NCBI GenBank assembly: GCA_016928305.1
Contig: JAFGKY010000052.1
Span: forward strand, 1-43,479
Source: Bacteroidales bacterium
GTDB lineage: Bacteria; Bacteroidota; Bacteroidia; Bacteroidales; UBA10428
Direction of reading: 5' to 3'
DNA: 43,479 bases
Part shown: one piece after another, positions 27,808-36,700 of the stretch
How the letters are laid out: each line of letters opens with the position of its first letter
Numbering within the stretch: position 1 is the stretch's first letter
Translations under genes and position numbers: made by a program
Notes under the pieces: generated by a model
The model's input: the letters and a program-made list of their open reading frames with translations, nothing else
Database searches by the model: none
Told to the model about the DNA's origin: nothing

Positions 27808-28031
27808 GGTAACAGTTTTTAGCTGTTTTGAAGGTCATTATCCCCTTCTGATTGCAAGGTACTTTCAGAAAATCTATAGCCGAAAAAAGATCTTTTACAT
27901 TAATTTCTATGATTTCTTTTATGCCAGTTGCAGTATCTAAATTTACAGCAAGAAGAACTTGAAGTCAAGCAGTTTTTGACTAATAAAGTGTTAATATATT
28001 AAACTGTATTTCCCCAGGTTTAACATAAAAA
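27808..28031. other. Intergenic region upstream of the large secreted protein gene
   Basis: About 220 AT-rich bases carry the 5' side of the minus-strand gene. I could not place a convincing promoter and see no RNA gene. Host sequence continues to the terminator hairpin and the left integration junction. Confidence 0.5.
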
Positions 28032-28068
28032 TAAAATCCCTGTGCATCAAATTATCACAGGGATTTTA
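28032..28068 (-). terminator. Hairpin left of the island, probably the original tRNA-Cys terminator
   Basis: taaaatccctgtg (28032-28044) pairs perfectly with cacagggatttta (28056-28068). Reading the minus strand, a T-rich run follows, so it can end minus-strand transcripts. It sits 10 bases outside the left repeat, the same layout as the terminator inside the right end, and fits being the downstream sequence of tRNA-Cys before integration. Confidence 0.7.
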
Positions 28069-28078
28069 CAGTCACGCC

Positions 28079-28095
28079 TGAGGTCTCTGGCGGAA
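28079..28095. other. Left attachment site (17-bp core, partial tRNA-Cys 3' end)
   Basis: The 17 bases tgaggtctctggcggaa repeat exactly at 42,643-42,659, where they form the 3' end of tRNA-Cys. The similarity stops directly outside on both sides, and the integrase gene starts 178 bases to the right. The core is in direct orientation at both ends, as expected for site-specific integration. Confidence 0.9.
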
Positions 28096-28272
28096 CGTAA
28101 TATAATACTTATATAATCATTTTAAAAAGTATTATAAACACCTATTAATTTTATTATTAAAGTATTAAAAAACTTTTTATCGGCAATAACAAGTAAGATA
28201 CTTGCCCCAAAGAGTAACATATTACTTCTTTATTTCGTATAATAGAGTAATATAATATTTTTGGAAGCAAGT
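28096..28272. promoter_or_regulatory. Island left end: inverted repeats and integrase -7 box
   Basis: This stretch contains the inverted repeat tataatactt / aagtattata (about 28,101-28,137), the small palindromes caagta-aga-tacttg (about 28,188) and agtaa-cata-ttact (about 28,212), and TATTTTTG (28256-28263), an exact -7 match ten bases before the integrase ATG. The inverted repeats are plausible arm-type or accessory-factor sites for recombination, but that is an inference. Confidence 0.5.
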
Positions 28273-29520
28273 ATGGAAAATTTAATAGCAAAACAGTTTC
28301 AAGTAAAAATCCTACATGAGGGCAATTATTACCGATTATATGTAACACACCCAAGTTTTAAGGGTCGTGTTAAGAAAAGGATTGGTAATGACAGTCAGGG
28401 AAATGTTGAAAACATTGGATTTCACCTTAGACATGAGCTTGAAAATCATTTCACTGAGAATGACATCACATTTGAAGCAATAACGAGTTTTGTTGAGAAT
28501 TATATTTCGTTGAGAGTAAAGTTTAATGCTTCCATTTTCACCTACTTTGATGATTTTATAGGTCATAAAATGAAGGTAGTTAATAAGTGGACTAAAAATC
28601 GATTGGTTAAACCTACACTTACCTCTTATGCAACTGCAAAGAGACTTTTTGAAGAATACCTAACCAAAAAAAGAATTAATCCCTACCCTGCACTAATTAA
28701 TCGTGAAGTACTTGATAATTTCTATTACTACATTGACGGAAAGCACAATTATAAAGTCAAAATGCATCGTAGGCTAAAAGCATTTATAACTTACTTAGAT
28801 AGAGAGAAGGGATTTCATTTTAACCCTTCTTATAAATCTTCAACTTTTGTAGAAGAATACGATAACCAAGAACCTGAACATGATGATATTGCATTGACCA
28901 TTGAGGAAGTTCAAAGGCTTATTGAACTAAGGTCTAAAATATACAATAATGAAATTGATTTACCCATGTATCGAAAGAATGATAAGATTCCTGAAAGCGT
29001 ACAACGTATTCAATTCAACATGAAAAGAGAGAATCTTAAACATTGTTTGGATTGCTTCCTTTTTATGATAAGCACTGGTCAATATCACAGTGACATTATA
29101 AAATCACGTATCACTATTACTGACAATAATGGAGTGATTAACATTAAGTATAGGCGTGCCAAAAACGGAAGCCTTTGTAAGGCGATTCCTATCAATAATG
29201 ATACTGTTTTTATTGGCAAGGAGATTATTGACACATATAAGATAAGGAGTGGGTCGAACTTCCCTTTAAACTTATCAAATACTCATTTTAACAAACATCT
29301 TGAAAGGATTAGTGAATTAGCAGGATTAGGCTTCAAATTGAATAATAAAATGGCACGGAAAACATTTGCCTCGATACTTTATTATAATCGAAAGATGCCA
29401 ATACACTTATTGCAGTCATTGCTTGGTCATAAAAATGTCAATAATACAATGCATTATTTAAGGATTAGTGATGAATCACTGGTAAATGAAGTCGATAAAA
29501 TAATGTTTGGCAATTCTTAA
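28273..29520 (+). CDS. Tyrosine recombinase/integrase with a divergent catalytic set
   Basis: This 415-residue protein has an N-terminal arm-type domain, a SAM-like core-binding domain (about 75-190) and a C-terminal catalytic domain. Clear catalytic residues are Arg II R362 in MARKTFAS, the box III histidine H386 in LLGHKN and the nucleophile Y395 in TMHYLRI. The usual Arg I motif (TGLRxSD) reads TGQYHSD, and the usual histidine ahead of Arg II is K359. Arg I is also missing in the Bacteroides IntDOT enzyme, so activity is not excluded. The ATG at 28273 is preferred to TTG at 28261 because the -7 box overlaps the TTG. Its place beside the left att core fits the integration role. Confidence 0.9.
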   Translation: MENLIAKQFQVKILHEGNYYRLYVTHPSFKGRVKKRIGNDSQGNVENIGFHLRHELENHFTENDITFEAITSFVENYISLRVKFNASIFTYFDDFIGHKMKVVNKWTKNRLVKPTLTSYATAKRLFEEYLTKKRINPYPALINREVLDNFYYYIDGKHNYKVKMHRRLKAFITYLDREKGFHFNPSYKSSTFVEEYDNQEPEHDDIALTIEEVQRLIELRSKIYNNEIDLPMYRKNDKIPESVQRIQFNMKRENLKHCLDCFLFMISTGQYHSDIIKSRITITDNNGVINIKYRRAKNGSLCKAIPINNDTVFIGKEIIDTYKIRSGSNFPLNLSNTHFNKHLERISELAGLGFKLNNKMARKTFASILYYNRKMPIHLLQSLLGHKNVNNTMHYLRISDESLVNEVDKIMFGNS

Positions 29521-29606
29521 ATCAATTGATATAAAGGCACTTCCAATTAATTCTAATAATTTCCATTAATTAGTATACATTTACTTATAATCAATAGCTA
29601 ATTATA

Positions 29607-30488
29607 ATGGATTTAGAACTATTGGAAAGAATTAAAAGGATTGCCGTTATTGCTTTGGTTTCAGATGATATACTGATGGAAAAATTGGTATTGAAAGGAG
29701 GTAATGCAATTAATATTATTCATAACCTTTCAAGCAGAGCATCCATTGATTTGGATTATTCAATGAAAGGTGACTTTTCAGTGGAAGAACGTAATGACGT
29801 AGAGAATCGAATAAAGCGTTCGTTAGAAACAACATTTAAAGAACATGGCTTTCAAATTATTGATTTTAAATTCTCTGAAAAACCTGAAAAGATAGACGAA
29901 CAAGTTAGGGATTTTTGGGGCGGGTATGAAATAGAATTTAAGATTTTAGAAATAGAGAAGTATAATAAATTCAACAACATCGAAGATGCAAGAAGAAACG
30001 CAATAGTGATTGGTAGTAAAAACTCAACAAAATATTCTATTGAAATTAGCAAATACGAGTTTGTAGATAAAAAATCGAGGTATAGTATTGATGGATATAC
30101 ACTTTTCGCCTATACTCCCGAGATGATTATATGTGAAAAAATCCGTGCATTGTGCCAACAAGTTCCTGATTATAAGGAAATAGTTAAATCAATTACACCT
30201 AAATCACGGGCAAGGGATTTTTTCGATATCTATACCCTAATAAATCACTTTCGTATTGATTTAACTACAAAAGAAAACATAGAATTATTAAAGAGTATTT
30301 TAGAATCAAAAAATGTGCCGATTGATTATTTAGCAAGAATCTCGGAATGTAAAGAACTTCATGAAGAATCATTTGCAGAGCTAAAAGATACATTGAAACC
30401 ATCAGAAACTCTTATGCCATTTGAATCCTATTTTGATTTCCTAATAAAACTCACTGAAAGAATTTCAACTAAAATTCAAGGTCATTAG
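29607..30488 (+). CDS. abiEii: AbiEii-type nucleotidyltransferase toxin (type IV toxin-antitoxin)
   Basis: This 293-residue protein carries the nucleotidyltransferase motif of the AbiEii/MNT group: KLVLKGGNAINI (K30-G32), a paired-aspartate SIDLDYS (D48, D50), and a distal EKIRALCQQ...PKSRARDFFDIYTL block typical of the family. Characterised AbiEii/MenT-like enzymes transfer nucleotides to essential RNA such as tRNA acceptor stems and arrest growth. The partner AbiEi lies convergently downstream with a 20-base overlap, instead of the usual abiEi-abiEii operon order. The gene has its own upstream region, so toxin and antitoxin promoters are separate. The half-site-like ttagtatac near 29,570 may respond to AbiEi. 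Confidence 0.85.
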   Translation: MDLELLERIKRIAVIALVSDDILMEKLVLKGGNAINIIHNLSSRASIDLDYSMKGDFSVEERNDVENRIKRSLETTFKEHGFQIIDFKFSEKPEKIDEQVRDFWGGYEIEFKILEIEKYNKFNNIEDARRNAIVIGSKNSTKYSIEISKYEFVDKKSRYSIDGYTLFAYTPEMIICEKIRALCQQVPDYKEIVKSITPKSRARDFFDIYTLINHFRIDLTTKENIELLKSILESKNVPIDYLARISECKELHEESFAELKDTLKPSETLMPFESYFDFLIKLTERISTKIQGH

Positions 30489-31344
30489 GATAATATAAGT
30501 TCCATTCCTTAGAAAATTTTTTCTTTTTAATTCCATGCGTGAGGTAGAATTTATAAGGCATTGGTAAGGAATTTACCAGTTGAAGTTGATTATCACGATA
30601 TTTCTTACTTGCCGTCATATAAAATCCTATACATTGATGAAAGGGATATCTATAGTTCAGTTTCTTTAAATATGATACTAATTTGTTAATTGAAACAATT
30701 TCAGAGGCGTTCTCAAATGCTTTTAATACTTCAAATATCCCACCTGAATATTCTGGTCTTACTGTTATGTCAATTAATGTTCTTTCGATATTGGTCACCC
30801 GAATATTCTTTTCAATGTTCGTATCCACTCCCAGTAAATTAGTATGCATTCCTTTAAGCAAGTATATCCTTTGGTCATTATAAACAGCATAATTATTTGA
30901 TAATCTGGGAGTATTTGATAATGCCGAGTCAATCTCTTGTTGTTTCAGTTTTTCTGATGAAGTATTCTTTTTGCTCTGCTCGACATTAATATAAACGCTT
31001 TTGGGTACTTGCTCAGTTAAACCGTAATATGATATCGCAGAAAAATGTGACAGATATCCCTTTTTATTTAAAGATAAGGCTAAATCAAGAACGTCTATAT
31101 CTCCCCAACTGTAACGTACAATATTTTGATTTGGAAATTTTGTTTCATGCCTTTGTAAATCTGTCCCACCAAGCATTAAGTCGATAAATTTATCAACGGT
31201 CAAACTTTCTGTTAGTCGCCAAAAGGAACGATTTTTTGATAGGATTTGACTTATATCATCCTTTGAAAGGACTTTAACTCCTAATTCGTTGAAGTAACGA
31301 ATAATATCACTTTTTGCTATGCTAAATCGTGTCTTATTTCCCAT
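30469..31344 (-). CDS. abiEi: AbiEi-type antitoxin and transcriptional regulator
   Basis: This protein of about 291 residues has an N-terminal winged-helix region (FSIAKSDIIRYFNELGVKVLSKDDISQIL) and the AbiEi signature further on (RYSWGDIDVLDLALSLNKKGYLSHFSAISYYGLTEQVPKSVYINVEQ). In characterised systems AbiEi represses its own promoter through inverted repeats and neutralises AbiEii indirectly. An in-frame ATG at 31359 would add five residues, but it lies inside a perfect palindrome adjoining the promoter; ATG 31344 is preferred. A promoter with spacing of 20 (TTG - TACCTTTG) points at it. The gene converges on abiEii and overlaps its last 20 bases. Confidence 0.75.
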   Translation of the reverse strand: MGNKTRFSIAKSDIIRYFNELGVKVLSKDDISQILSKNRSFWRLTESLTVDKFIDLMLGGTDLQRHETKFPNQNIVRYSWGDIDVLDLALSLNKKGYLSHFSAISYYGLTEQVPKSVYINVEQSKKNTSSEKLKQQEIDSALSNTPRLSNNYAVYNDQRIYLLKGMHTNLLGVDTNIEKNIRVTNIERTLIDITVRPEYSGGIFEVLKAFENASEIVSINKLVSYLKKLNYRYPFHQCIGFYMTASKKYRDNQLQLVNSLPMPYKFYLTHGIKKKKFSKEWNLYYPNDLEF

Positions 31345-31355
31345 AATGTTTCTAC

Positions 31356-31385
31356 GCATTAGAAAGTATGCATACTTTCTAATGC
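31356..31385. promoter_or_regulatory. Palindrome A (30 bp) at the abiEi start
   Basis: Arms are gcattagaaagtatg and its exact complement, with no spacer. The centre reads agtatgcatact, which matches the pattern AGTAYGYRTACT shared with palindromes B and C. It touches the -7 box of promoter A and contains the likely transcript start and an alternative ATG for abiEi, so it could be an operator or a 5' hairpin in the RNA. Confidence 0.8.
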
Positions 31386-31415
31386 AAAGGTACAGTTTTT
31401 TTTTGAAATAATCAA
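31385..31415 (-). promoter_or_regulatory. Promoter A of abiEi
   Basis: On the minus strand TTG (31413-31415) is followed after 20 bases by TACCTTTG (31385-31392). Both elements match the Bacteroidetes consensus. The -7 box abuts palindrome A. Confidence 0.8.
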
Positions 31416-31472
31416 GTTTTTAAGAACCAAATTTTCAGGGGGAACAAGAAAATTAGAATTTGTTAGGTGAAT

Positions 31473-31502
31473 CTATATATTAGTACGTGTACTAATATAT
31501 AG
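31473..31502. promoter_or_regulatory. Palindrome B (30 bp)
   Basis: The arms are ctatatattagtac and gtactaatatatag with gt between them. Its core agtacgtgtact fits the shared pattern. It lies directly beside promoter B, with the same layout as palindrome A beside promoter A. Confidence 0.8.
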
Positions 31503-31503
31503 A

Positions 31504-31534
31504 TAAAGTTAGACGTTTTTTTTGACAAAATCAA
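31504..31534 (-). promoter_or_regulatory. Promoter B upstream of abiEi
   Basis: On the minus strand TTG (31532-31534), a 20-base spacer, then TAACTTTA (31504-31511). The spacer and flanks resemble promoter A (T-run, then caag word), so A and B look like a duplicated promoter-palindrome unit. The final A in the -7 box departs from consensus. Confidence 0.65.
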
Positions 31535-31587
31535 GTACCTTCATTTAAAAATTCTCTGAAAATATGAAACAAAAATCTAATTTATAC

Positions 31588-31617
31588 GTTATGTATAGTA
31601 TGTATACTATACATAAC
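31588..31617. promoter_or_regulatory. Palindrome C (30 bp)
   Basis: The arms are gttatgtatagtat and atactatacataac with gt between them. Its core agtatgtatact fits the shared pattern. Unlike A and B it is not next to a full promoter: TAACTTTG (31640-31647, minus) is 23 bases away and lacks a TTG at the right distance. Confidence 0.75.
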
Positions 31618-31767
31618 AATGACAGTCTATTCTTTATTACAAAGTTAAAAACGTGATAAAGTATTAAATATTAATTATTTACTATAAAAATACAAATCGT
31701 CTTTAAGCTAATATGACAGGACTCGATACAAGAAAACATACTCACTTTAGCAAACTGCACGGGTTGT

Positions 31768-33159
31768 TCAGAATAAAAGCAATAGATAAAGCCTAATTTT
31801 CAGGATTTGCAGAGACCGCTTATTGTTATTTAAAATGACCTGTAACCTTTTGATTAATTTCCGTTTTCTCTTACTTATCGGATTCTTAAAATTTCTTTTC
31901 GCCTTTTCAATTGCCAGCAAAAGGTTCTTTCTCTTCTGAACATCTACAGTGATACATATAGAAATATATGAGATTAGACTGGCTATAGGGATTTTCCCTT
32001 CCATATACCTGTATAATAACTCCTTAAATTCATCAATTACTTTATTTTGTGTCGAAGGTTGTATTTGATTCGTAAGATGAATCTCTCTATATTGATGTAA
32101 ATCAGACAACTTTAAAGCCTCAATGGTCTCGAAAACTGGATTTCTATTTTTGTCCCATCCAGATGAAACTATCTTTCTAAATTTCAACTTATCGCCTATC
32201 AGGAATTGAAAATTTTTTTTGAAATTCTCAGAAGAAAGCAAATCCATAAGGTCATATTTCATTTTACCAAAGGGTTTTAATGGATGAAAGTATTCTGAAA
32301 ATGCACACCCTTCAATTCTGCAAATCACATGTTCTTTACCGAAAAACTCATCGTGGATATGTGAAATATATGTTTTGCCTTTTTTCTCATTATCAAAGGT
32401 TTTAACATATATTTTTGCATTGGTAGCACTGTTTTTTGAACCAATGCTAAAAGTCCCTATTGAAATATCCTCTGGGTCGACTTCATGATGATATACTCTT
32501 CTTTTCCCGAATGAAGTGAAAATTGGCTTTGAGTTATGTGCTTCATGTACAGCCGATGAACAAAAATCCGATTGATAATAGATTATGCATATTTCATTAT
32601 AGTAATTCCTAATTGAATCAAATGCCACATCGTAATTACAATAGTTTGAGAATTGCAAATCAAATTTGGTGGCGAAGTCTGCAAGAAATGAGATTATCGT
32701 AATAGGTGACTCAGTATAAAGGATATGATTTGCAATCTGAAGACGAGACAGTTTTGTATCTGATGTCTTATGTACAGAGAATTCACCAAATACTCTACCA
32801 TTATATTCAATTTTGTAAAAATGGTAGTATTGATGTTCTTGACCACGGCAATTAACCATTACCAATTCATCATCAATTCTATATCGTGATTCAAAATCAA
32901 AATCTTGAAAGTACTCAGGATACTTAAAGAATAAATGACTATAGCTTGAGGTAAATGTTAAAGCAATTTGGTCAATAAAATAGATTCCTGCCTCATCGTG
33001 AAGAAAGATACTATGTCTATTAAGTATTTTACTATACGAATAGTATCGACCTGACCAATTATGAATTCCTGTTGAGTTATAAATTTGTTCATCGGAATAA
33101 CGAGAGAGAGGATTTTCAAAGATATTTTTATATTCTAACATTTGAAGTTCCTCTGACAT
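31768..33159 (-). CDS. Rep_trans-like replication or mobilisation protein (tentative)
   Basis: This 463-residue protein has no signal peptide or membrane segment. The order NYDVAFDSIRNYY, then FSIGSKNSATNAKIYVKTFDNE, then a KEHVICRIEGCAF segment parallels the Rep_trans (replication initiation factor) pattern of an LDIAVD motif, a GSRKS...LRIYDK motif and an RVE block. Such proteins start rolling-circle replication of plasmids or act as MobT relaxases. The C-terminus is basic (KNPISKRKRKLIKRLQV), as in DNA-binding tails. I cannot point to the catalytic tyrosine. The nearby structured region at 33,212-33,352 fits an origin. It could instead be an unknown protein of the same general shape. Confidence 0.45.
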   Translation of the reverse strand: MSEELQMLEYKNIFENPLSRYSDEQIYNSTGIHNWSGRYYSYSKILNRHSIFLHDEAGIYFIDQIALTFTSSYSHLFFKYPEYFQDFDFESRYRIDDELVMVNCRGQEHQYYHFYKIEYNGRVFGEFSVHKTSDTKLSRLQIANHILYTESPITIISFLADFATKFDLQFSNYCNYDVAFDSIRNYYNEICIIYYQSDFCSSAVHEAHNSKPIFTSFGKRRVYHHEVDPEDISIGTFSIGSKNSATNAKIYVKTFDNEKKGKTYISHIHDEFFGKEHVICRIEGCAFSEYFHPLKPFGKMKYDLMDLLSSENFKKNFQFLIGDKLKFRKIVSSGWDKNRNPVFETIEALKLSDLHQYREIHLTNQIQPSTQNKVIDEFKELLYRYMEGKIPIASLISYISICITVDVQKRKNLLLAIEKAKRNFKNPISKRKRKLIKRLQVILNNNKRSLQILKIRLYLLLLF

Positions 33160-33211
33160 GCCAATGCCAGCTTGAACCTCAACAAATAAATGCGTATAAA
33201 TTCCATCGGAC

Positions 33212-33352
33212 TACCTTTTATGCACCTTCCTTCGCTAATACATAGCTTCAAGACTTTTCAATTATTTAACTGCTGCTGAGCCAGTCATCCAATACCTTGC
33301 TGAGGTTGAAAGTGCACTCAAGGTGCACTTTCTCATTTCAGCATAAAAGGTA
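33212..33352. other. Structured candidate origin (dso or oriT) upstream of the rep-like gene
   Basis: A 12-bp inverted repeat taccttttatgc (33212-33223) / gcataaaaggta (33341-33352) encloses an internal hairpin. The inner stem is gaaagtgcac (33308-33317) / gtgcactttc (33323-33332), extended by an imperfect outer gctga / tcagc. It lies about 50 bases ahead of the rep-like gene start. Such nested structure is expected for a rolling-circle origin or oriT; no nick site is identified. Confidence 0.5.
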
Positions 33353-33774
33353 TGAAGGTACTTAGACCCTTAATAAATAGAAAAAATCCTTTGAAAAGTT
33401 AGATTTCGAGGTAACAATTTTTATGGGGCAAATAAAATATTTTATAAAAATTTATAATTCAGCTTTTTAGAATTGAAAAAACTATTGAGGAATTTTTTGT
33501 GGTGCACCCACATTTTTAGGCGTAAGTTGGTATAAAGAAATTCAGTTTATCACGGATACGAATATTTTTGACTCAACCCCGAGGAACTTACAGGGAAGTG
33601 GGAGGGGGGGGTAAAAGGGAGTATAAAAGGCGATTAAAGTACATATAAACCTATATTAAAGTACACGTAAAATGCATTTAAAAATCTTGATATAGAATTT
33701 GTTAATACAAATTTTATAATGATAACGAAAATATTAAAAGGGTTCGTTACTTTTAAGGTGAAATTTATAATGCA
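33353..33774. other. Intergenic region ahead of the defence operon, with a G8 tract
   Basis: These 420 bases contain a run of eight G (33604-33611), a near-duplicate pair attaaagtacatataaa / attaaagtacacgtaaa (about 33,634-33,672) and AT-rich DNA up to the helicase ATG. I could not fix a promoter with proper spacing. No ORF or RNA gene is apparent. The G tract is long enough to vary in length in some bacteria, but no evidence for that is visible here. Confidence 0.5.
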
Positions 33775-36700
33775 ATGGATATACCTCAACATCATTTTAT
33801 TACAAATCAAGACCAATTATTGGCAGAAGTTATGGAAAGCATCTTTCCCATGACTCAAAATCTTTACTTTCTCGTTGGTTTCTTTTATTTCTCAGGATTC
33901 GAAGAAATCTATAAACATCTTGACGATAAGAATGTCAAAATGTTAGTTGGGTTAGATATTGAAAAAGGAATTATTAATAAAGTTAAAGAGGTTGAGGTAA
34001 TTACAGAAGATAATATATCACGAGGTAAAATCCGCTATAATTTTAATGAATCGTTTATCCAACTTTTTAACGAATCTGACTTTTTTGATAGTCCAAAGAA
34101 GCAGGAAGCCTTTAAAATATTCGTAAATAAAATAAAAGATGGGTCTCTTGAAATAAGAAAGACTAAGACTCCCAATCACTCAAAATTGTATTTGTTTGAA
34201 AGGAAGAAGGAATTTTCGGAATTGGGTACATACCCGGGGACGGTAATAACAGGGTCAAGCAATTTGACAGCTTCTGGTTTAAGACATCAATTCGAATTAA
34301 ATGTAATACTACGTAAACAGGCTGATTACATTGAAGGCAAAAGAGTCTTTGATAGTCTATGGTCAAGTGCCGTAGTTATTGCAGATAAAGACCATGTTGA
34401 AGAATTCGAGTTAGAAGTACTTGAAAAAATTTGGTTCGAGAAATTGTTCAAACCTTACTACATTTTTATTCGTGTCTTACACGAGTATTTCTCTGTTGAA
34501 TATAATAAATCGATAAAGCTACCTAACGAAATCACAAAAAACAGATTTCTTGATTTAAAATATCAGACAGATGCAATAAGACAAGCACTTCATATTATTG
34601 AAACTCATAACGGTGTTATAATTGCTGATGTTGTTGGACTTGGAAAGTCAATTATTGCCTCGACAGTAGCACATAACCTAAGTTTGAAAGCAATTGTTAT
34701 AGCACCGCCTCACCTTGTGAAGCAATGGGATGATGAGTATAGGGACTTCTTTGATTTTAATGCTAAAGTTTTTAGCAGTGGTTCAATTGACAAGGCACTT
34801 AACTATTTTAATGAAAATTATGATGGAGAAGAGCGTTTAATTATTGTGGATGAGGCTCATAAGTATAGAAATGAAGAAAAGATTGACTACGGCAACTTGC
34901 ACAGACTTTGTCAAGGTAATAAAGTTATATTACTTACTGCAACTCCTTTCAATAATAGACCTCAAGATATTTTTTCAATGGTTAAATTATTTCAGATTCC
35001 AGCTAAATCAACTCTTAAAACAGTTAATAATCTGGGAGAAGAATTTACGAGGTTAGTTCGCCAATATAAACAACTATCTGTTGCGCAAAAAGATAAAACA
35101 AAAACAAAAGAGGAAATTAAGAATGAACTTGAAGACATTGCCAATCAAATTAGAAACATAATATCTCCTTTAGTCATAAGGAGGTCAAGGATAGACCTGA
35201 AAGAAATTGAAGAATATAGAAAAGACATCGAAATTCAGGGAATTGAATTTCCTATTGTGAATCCGCCCCAAATTCTTGAATATGAATTGGGAGACATAGA
35301 AACCCTTTACATTGATACACTTGAGAAGATATCATCTGAGGATGGTAATAATTGTTTTAAAGGCACAAGGTATAAACCAGTTACTTACTTAAAAGATTTT
35401 AAAAAGTATCGTAAAAAAATTGAAGATGCTTTTGGTGATTTTAACCTGTTTCGTGAGTCCCAGACACAAGTATCTCAATTCATGAGGCATTTACTTGTCA
35501 AAAGGTTTGAAAGTTCTGTATATGCTTTTAAATGCACTCTTGAATATATGATAACCTCATCAAAGAATATCTTGAATTGGTTAGAAGTAAGAGGGAAAGT
35601 TCCTATTTACAAAAAGGGTAGACTCCCAGAAATAATGGATTTTTTAGAAACTTCAAGTGATGATTTAACTGAAGAACTAAATGAATTGAATTTTGATGAA
35701 GTTTTGGAAAAATTACAATCAAAAGGATTATTTGAGATTGATGTAGAAGATATTAAGGTAGATTTTAAGAAAGACTTGATAAAGGATATAGAATTATTAG
35801 AAGCTATCCATAAACGTTGGTTCGAAAATGGTATACAATCAGACCCAAAATTGTCATCCTTCGGAATAATTCTGAAGAATCAATTAAAAAAAGAACCCAA
35901 CAGAAAGATTATAGTTTTTTCAGAGTTTTCAGATACAATCGACTATCTGTACGAACAACTAAAGAACCAAATTAGGGTATTCAAATATACCTCAAAAGAT
36001 GCCACTTCGAGAAACAAAGAGACAATTAGAAAGAATTTTGATGCAGGTATTCAAAATGCCCAAAAAGTTAACGATTACGAAGTTTTATTTGCCACAGATG
36101 CCATTTCAGAGGGATATAATTTACATCGTGCAGGAACAATATTCAATTTTGATATACCGTATAATCCAACAAGAGTAATACAAAGGGTTGGTCGTATAAA
36201 CCGTATAAATAAGAAAGTTTTTAACGAACTCTTCATTTATAACTACTTTCCAACAGAAACGGGTGAGTCTGAGACAAGAACTAAGGAAATATCAACTCTT
36301 AAAATTGCCATGATTCATGCATTATTGGGTGAGGATACTAAAATCTTAACCAATGATGAAGAACTTAGGTCATACTTTAAAGAAGAATATGAAAGAAATA
36401 TTTCAAAGGTTGAAGAAAGGTCATGGGAAAACCCATTTTTAAATCTTTATAATAGTTTGAAAAGTGCCAATACAGAGGTATTTAAACAAGCTATTAAAAT
36501 ACCTGTTAGAACAAGAATTCAGAGGACAGTAAAGAAAGACCGAAAAGGTGTAATTGTATTCGGTAGAAAAGGGAATGATTGCATTTTTAAATTAGGTATT
36601 TCGGCAAATGAGGATATACCATTAACTGCTGATTCAGCTCTTTCAATTTTTGAAGCCAAAATTACTGAAGAACCTGCGAAAGTTTCTGATGGTTTTGAAC

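Larger units (their letters stand above)
31345..31767. other. Regulatory intergenic region between rep-like gene and abiEi
   Basis: About 420 AT-rich bases hold the three 30-bp palindromes and two promoters listed separately. I see no ORF. The remaining 150 bases next to the rep-like gene (31,618-31,767) contain nothing I recognise. Confidence 0.65.

Noticed and set aside
28261..28272. TTG start for the integrase, 12 bases upstream of the ATG
   Set aside because: The TTG lies in the TATTTTTG -7 box, so the transcript should begin after it.
31356..31617. CRISPR array
   Set aside because: The three units are palindromes with only a shared core, the intervals are about 87 bases and there are no Cas genes.
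33212..33352. Possible retron msr-msd, because a 12-bp inverted repeat flanks about 117 structured bases
   Set aside because: No reverse transcriptase gene is present in the island.
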